A DNA stretch of 6,699 bases from Coriobacteriales bacterium (lineage in GTDB: Bacteria; Actinomycetota; Coriobacteriia; Coriobacteriales; UBA8131): positions 1-6,699 of the forward strand of contig JAISJA010000062.1 of the NCBI GenBank assembly GCA_031261765.1. Reading direction: 5' to 3'. Below, piece by piece: positions 4,826 through 6,699 of the stretch (the stretch's first letter is position 1; each line of letters begins with the position of its first letter). The notes beneath the pieces are model-generated. The model had not been told where the DNA came from. It worked only from the letters and a program-made list of their open reading frames with translations, and did not search any database. Position numbers and translations under genes: made by a program.

Positions 4826-6013
4826 ATGGCAGAGACAACCACACTTGCCGCTACGGGCAACCTCATGGTCGCAGAGGCGATGCGCCAGGCAGATCCTGAC
4901 GTAGTGTCCGCGTACCCGATAACCCCACAAACCACGATAGTGGAGGCATACGCCAAATACGTTGCCGACGGACGTGTCCATACAGAGTTCGTACCGGTTG
5001 AAAGCGAGCATTCGGCAATGAGCTCTTGCATAGGCGCTAGCGCCGCCGGAGCGCGCGTCGCCACGGCCACCGCGTCGCAGGGCTTAACGCTAATGTACGA
5101 GGAACTGCACATAGCGGCCGGTATGCGCCTGCCTATAGTCATGGCCAACGCCAACCGCGCCATATCAGCCCCCATAAACATACACGGCGACCATTCAGAC
5201 GTCATGGGCGCGCGTGACACCGGTTGGATCATATTCTTCGCGGAGACCGCGCAGGAGGCATATGACAACACGCTTATCGCGTTTCGCGTGGCAGAAGACG
5301 AGCACGTGCAACTGCCCGTCATGACCACGTTGGACGGTTTCATAACCACGCACGCTATGGACCGCGCAGAGCTTCTAGATGATGAGACCGTTAAGGCCTT
5401 CGTAGGCGAACGTACGCCAGGTTACGCGCTTATCAACGCCGATAAACCCGTGGGCGCCGGCATGTTCGCTTCTATTGGCGATACGTATATGAAGATGCAG
5501 CGTAACAAGCGCTTAGCCATAGACGGCTCATATGAGCATATACAGCGCATAGGCGACGAGTGGGCGAAGGTATGTGGACGCGAGTTCAGCTTCACCGACG
5601 AGTTCATGTGCGATGACGCCGACTACATAATAGTCATATTGGGGTCGTCCGCCGGTAACGCGCGCGCCGTGGCGCGTGAGTTCCGCGACAAGGGCGTGAA
5701 GGTAGGCGTGCTACGCATTCGCGTGTTGCGCCCGTTCCCAGCGCGTAAGATACGCGAGACGCTTAAGAACGCAAAGGCAATAGCCGTGCTTGACCGCTCG
5801 GACAGCTTCGGCGCGCAGTATGCGCCGCTTGGGTTAGACGTACGTTGCGCGCTTTACGACCTGCCCAAGCGTATTCCAACGCATGACTATATATATGGTC
5901 TTGGTGGAGCCGACGTGACGCTTGACATGATGCGTCGCGTCTACGACGACCTGCAGAAGCTCGCGAATGATGAACTAGATGAGGGACTCACTTATTTGGG
6001 AGTTGATGAATAA
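4826..6013 (+). CDS. porA: 2-oxoacid (pyruvate):ferredoxin oxidoreductase, alpha subunit
   Basis: This 395-residue alpha subunit contains the pyrimidine-binding domain for thiamine diphosphate and the transketolase C-terminal-like domain. Landmarks are YPITPQTTIVEA (30-41), FVPVESEHSAM (55-65, holding the conserved Glu that contacts the cofactor), TATASQGLTLM (80-90), then NIHGDHSDVMGARDTGW, and in the second half VILGSSAGNARAV and VGVLRIRVLRPFP. The length is normal for PorA/VorA. ATG 4826 is chosen over an in-frame ATG at 4805 because GAGGT (4813-4817) sits 8 bases upstream and the family begins close to this point. It starts one base after porD and its stop overlaps the porB start (TAATG). 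Together with the beta subunit it oxidatively decarboxylates the 2-oxoacid to acyl-CoA. Substrate specificity is not certain. Confidence 0.94.
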   Translation: MAETTTLAATGNLMVAEAMRQADPDVVSAYPITPQTTIVEAYAKYVADGRVHTEFVPVESEHSAMSSCIGASAAGARVATATASQGLTLMYEELHIAAGMRLPIVMANANRAISAPINIHGDHSDVMGARDTGWIIFFAETAQEAYDNTLIAFRVAEDEHVQLPVMTTLDGFITTHAMDRAELLDDETVKAFVGERTPGYALINADKPVGAGMFASIGDTYMKMQRNKRLAIDGSYEHIQRIGDEWAKVCGREFSFTDEFMCDDADYIIVILGSSAGNARAVAREFRDKGVKVGVLRIRVLRPFPARKIRETLKNAKAIAVLDRSDSFGAQYAPLGLDVRCALYDLPKRIPTHDYIYGLGGADVTLDMMRRVYDDLQKLANDELDEGLTYLGVDE

Positions 6014-6699
6014 TGGCTAACATAAAGGAATTGTCCAAGACCCCTGAGCGCCTCTGCAGCGGGCACCGTCTTTGCGCCGGCTGCGGCGCGTCGGTGGCGG
6101 TGCGCCAGGTGCTGCTTGGCGCTGGCCCCGACACAGAGGTAGTGGTAGGCGCGGCAACGGGATGCCTTGAGGTGTCCACGACGGCGCTTCCGTATTCGTC
6201 ATGGAATTGCTCTTTCATACATAACGCGTTCGAGAACGTCGCGGCGTCCATAAGCGGTGTGGAGTCAGCGTACAAGGCCATGCAGAAATCTGGCAAGATA
6301 CCAGCAGACAAGAAGATAAAGTTCGTGGCGTTTGGCGGCGACGGTGGAACGTACGACATAGGTTTCCAGTCACTTTCAGGCGCGCTGGAGCGCGGCCATG
6401 ACTTCGTTTACGTGTGCTACGACAACGGCGCGTACATGAACACTGGCATCCAACGTTCAAGCGCTACGCCACGCTATGCGTGGGCCACCACAAGCGAGGT
6501 CGGCAGCGAGCTTATGGGTAAGCAACAGAAGCGCAAGGACCTGACCTCCATAGTCGCGGCGCATCATATACCGTATGCCGCGCAGGCGTCCATTGGTAAT
6601 TGGCAGGACCTCGTGAAGAAATCCGAGAAAGCGTTCGCGGTCGAGGGCCCGGCGTTCATAAACGTACTTGCGCCTTGCCCACGTGGATGGCGCACGGCG
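6013..6699 (+). CDS. porB: 2-oxoacid (pyruvate):ferredoxin oxidoreductase, beta subunit, 3' truncated by window end
   Basis: The frame is open from ATG 6013 to the window edge, giving 229 residues of a subunit normally near 300. It is the thiamine-diphosphate and proximal-cluster subunit. GHRLCAGCGAS holds C21 and C24, ATGC gives C51, and APCPRGW gives C222; this is the four-cysteine pattern that binds the [4Fe-4S] cluster next to the cofactor. GGDGGTYDIGFQSLSGA (108-124) followed by YDNGAYMNTG (136-145) is the GDG...N magnesium/diphosphate motif. The start overlaps the last base of the porA stop, so translation is coupled. Nine of its eleven visible Ile codons are ATA. No frameshift or stop is visible; the missing C terminus is only a window limit. 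Confidence 0.94.
   Translation, partial: MANIKELSKTPERLCSGHRLCAGCGASVAVRQVLLGAGPDTEVVVGAATGCLEVSTTALPYSSWNCSFIHNAFENVAASISGVESAYKAMQKSGKIPADKKIKFVAFGGDGGTYDIGFQSLSGALERGHDFVYVCYDNGAYMNTGIQRSSATPRYAWATTSEVGSELMGKQQKRKDLTSIVAAHHIPYAAQASIGNWQDLVKKSEKAFAVEGPAFINVLAPCPRGWRTA

Noticed and set aside
4576..5349. Minus-strand open frame of 257 codons over porD and porA
   Set aside because: It lies fully opposite two certain genes, its composition is a reflection of their codons, and nothing in it resembles a known protein.

Overview
The window looks like chromosomal DNA from an anaerobic, moderately GC-rich bacterium. The MiaA sequence, the porGDAB-type ferredoxin oxidoreductase and the Hcp/Crp-Fnr pair would fit an Actinomycetota anaerobe of the Coriobacteriia/Eggerthellales type. 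This placement is an inference from remembered family sequences, not from a search. A striking compositional trait is a strong preference for the ATA isoleucine codon despite the GC-rich background.

Layout. (1) Positions 1-486, minus strand: the N-terminal part of hcp (hybrid cluster protein / hydroxylamine reductase), with an in-frame TGA at 22-24 after which the homology continues to the window edge. (2) Positions 487-676: a divergent intergenic region with a degenerate 9-bp tandem repeat in the hcp leader, a perfect 16-bp palindrome that resembles a Crp/Fnr-type operator, and candidate promoters for both genes. (3) Positions 677-1465, plus strand: a Crp/Fnr-family regulator, probably the controller of hcp. 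(4) Positions 1560-3527: a CPBP (CAAX-type) membrane protease and, 3 bp downstream, miaA (tRNA dimethylallyltransferase) with an unusual Gly/Asp-rich insertion. (5) Positions 3528-3931: 404 bp without a gene, holding a REP-like hairpin, a pair of direct repeats, a very long imperfect inverted repeat and a candidate promoter. (6) Positions 3932-6699: a tightly packed four-subunit 2-oxoacid:ferredoxin oxidoreductase operon in the order gamma, delta, alpha, beta (porG, porD, porA, porB); porB runs off the right edge.

How the parts fit. Hcp and the divergent Crp/Fnr protein form a classic nitrosative-stress module. The palindrome is centred exactly 41.5 bp upstream of the start site predicted from the best hcp -10 box, which is the class II activation geometry of this regulator family. 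The por operon encodes an oxygen-sensitive enzyme that oxidises a 2-oxoacid (probably pyruvate) to an acyl-CoA and passes electrons to ferredoxin. MiaA and the CPBP protease are housekeeping or accessory genes with no evident tie to either module.

I found no RNA gene, CRISPR array, transposase or phage gene. The most unusual features are non-coding (the hcp leader repeats, the operator geometry and the palindrome cluster before porG), together with the interrupted hcp frame.
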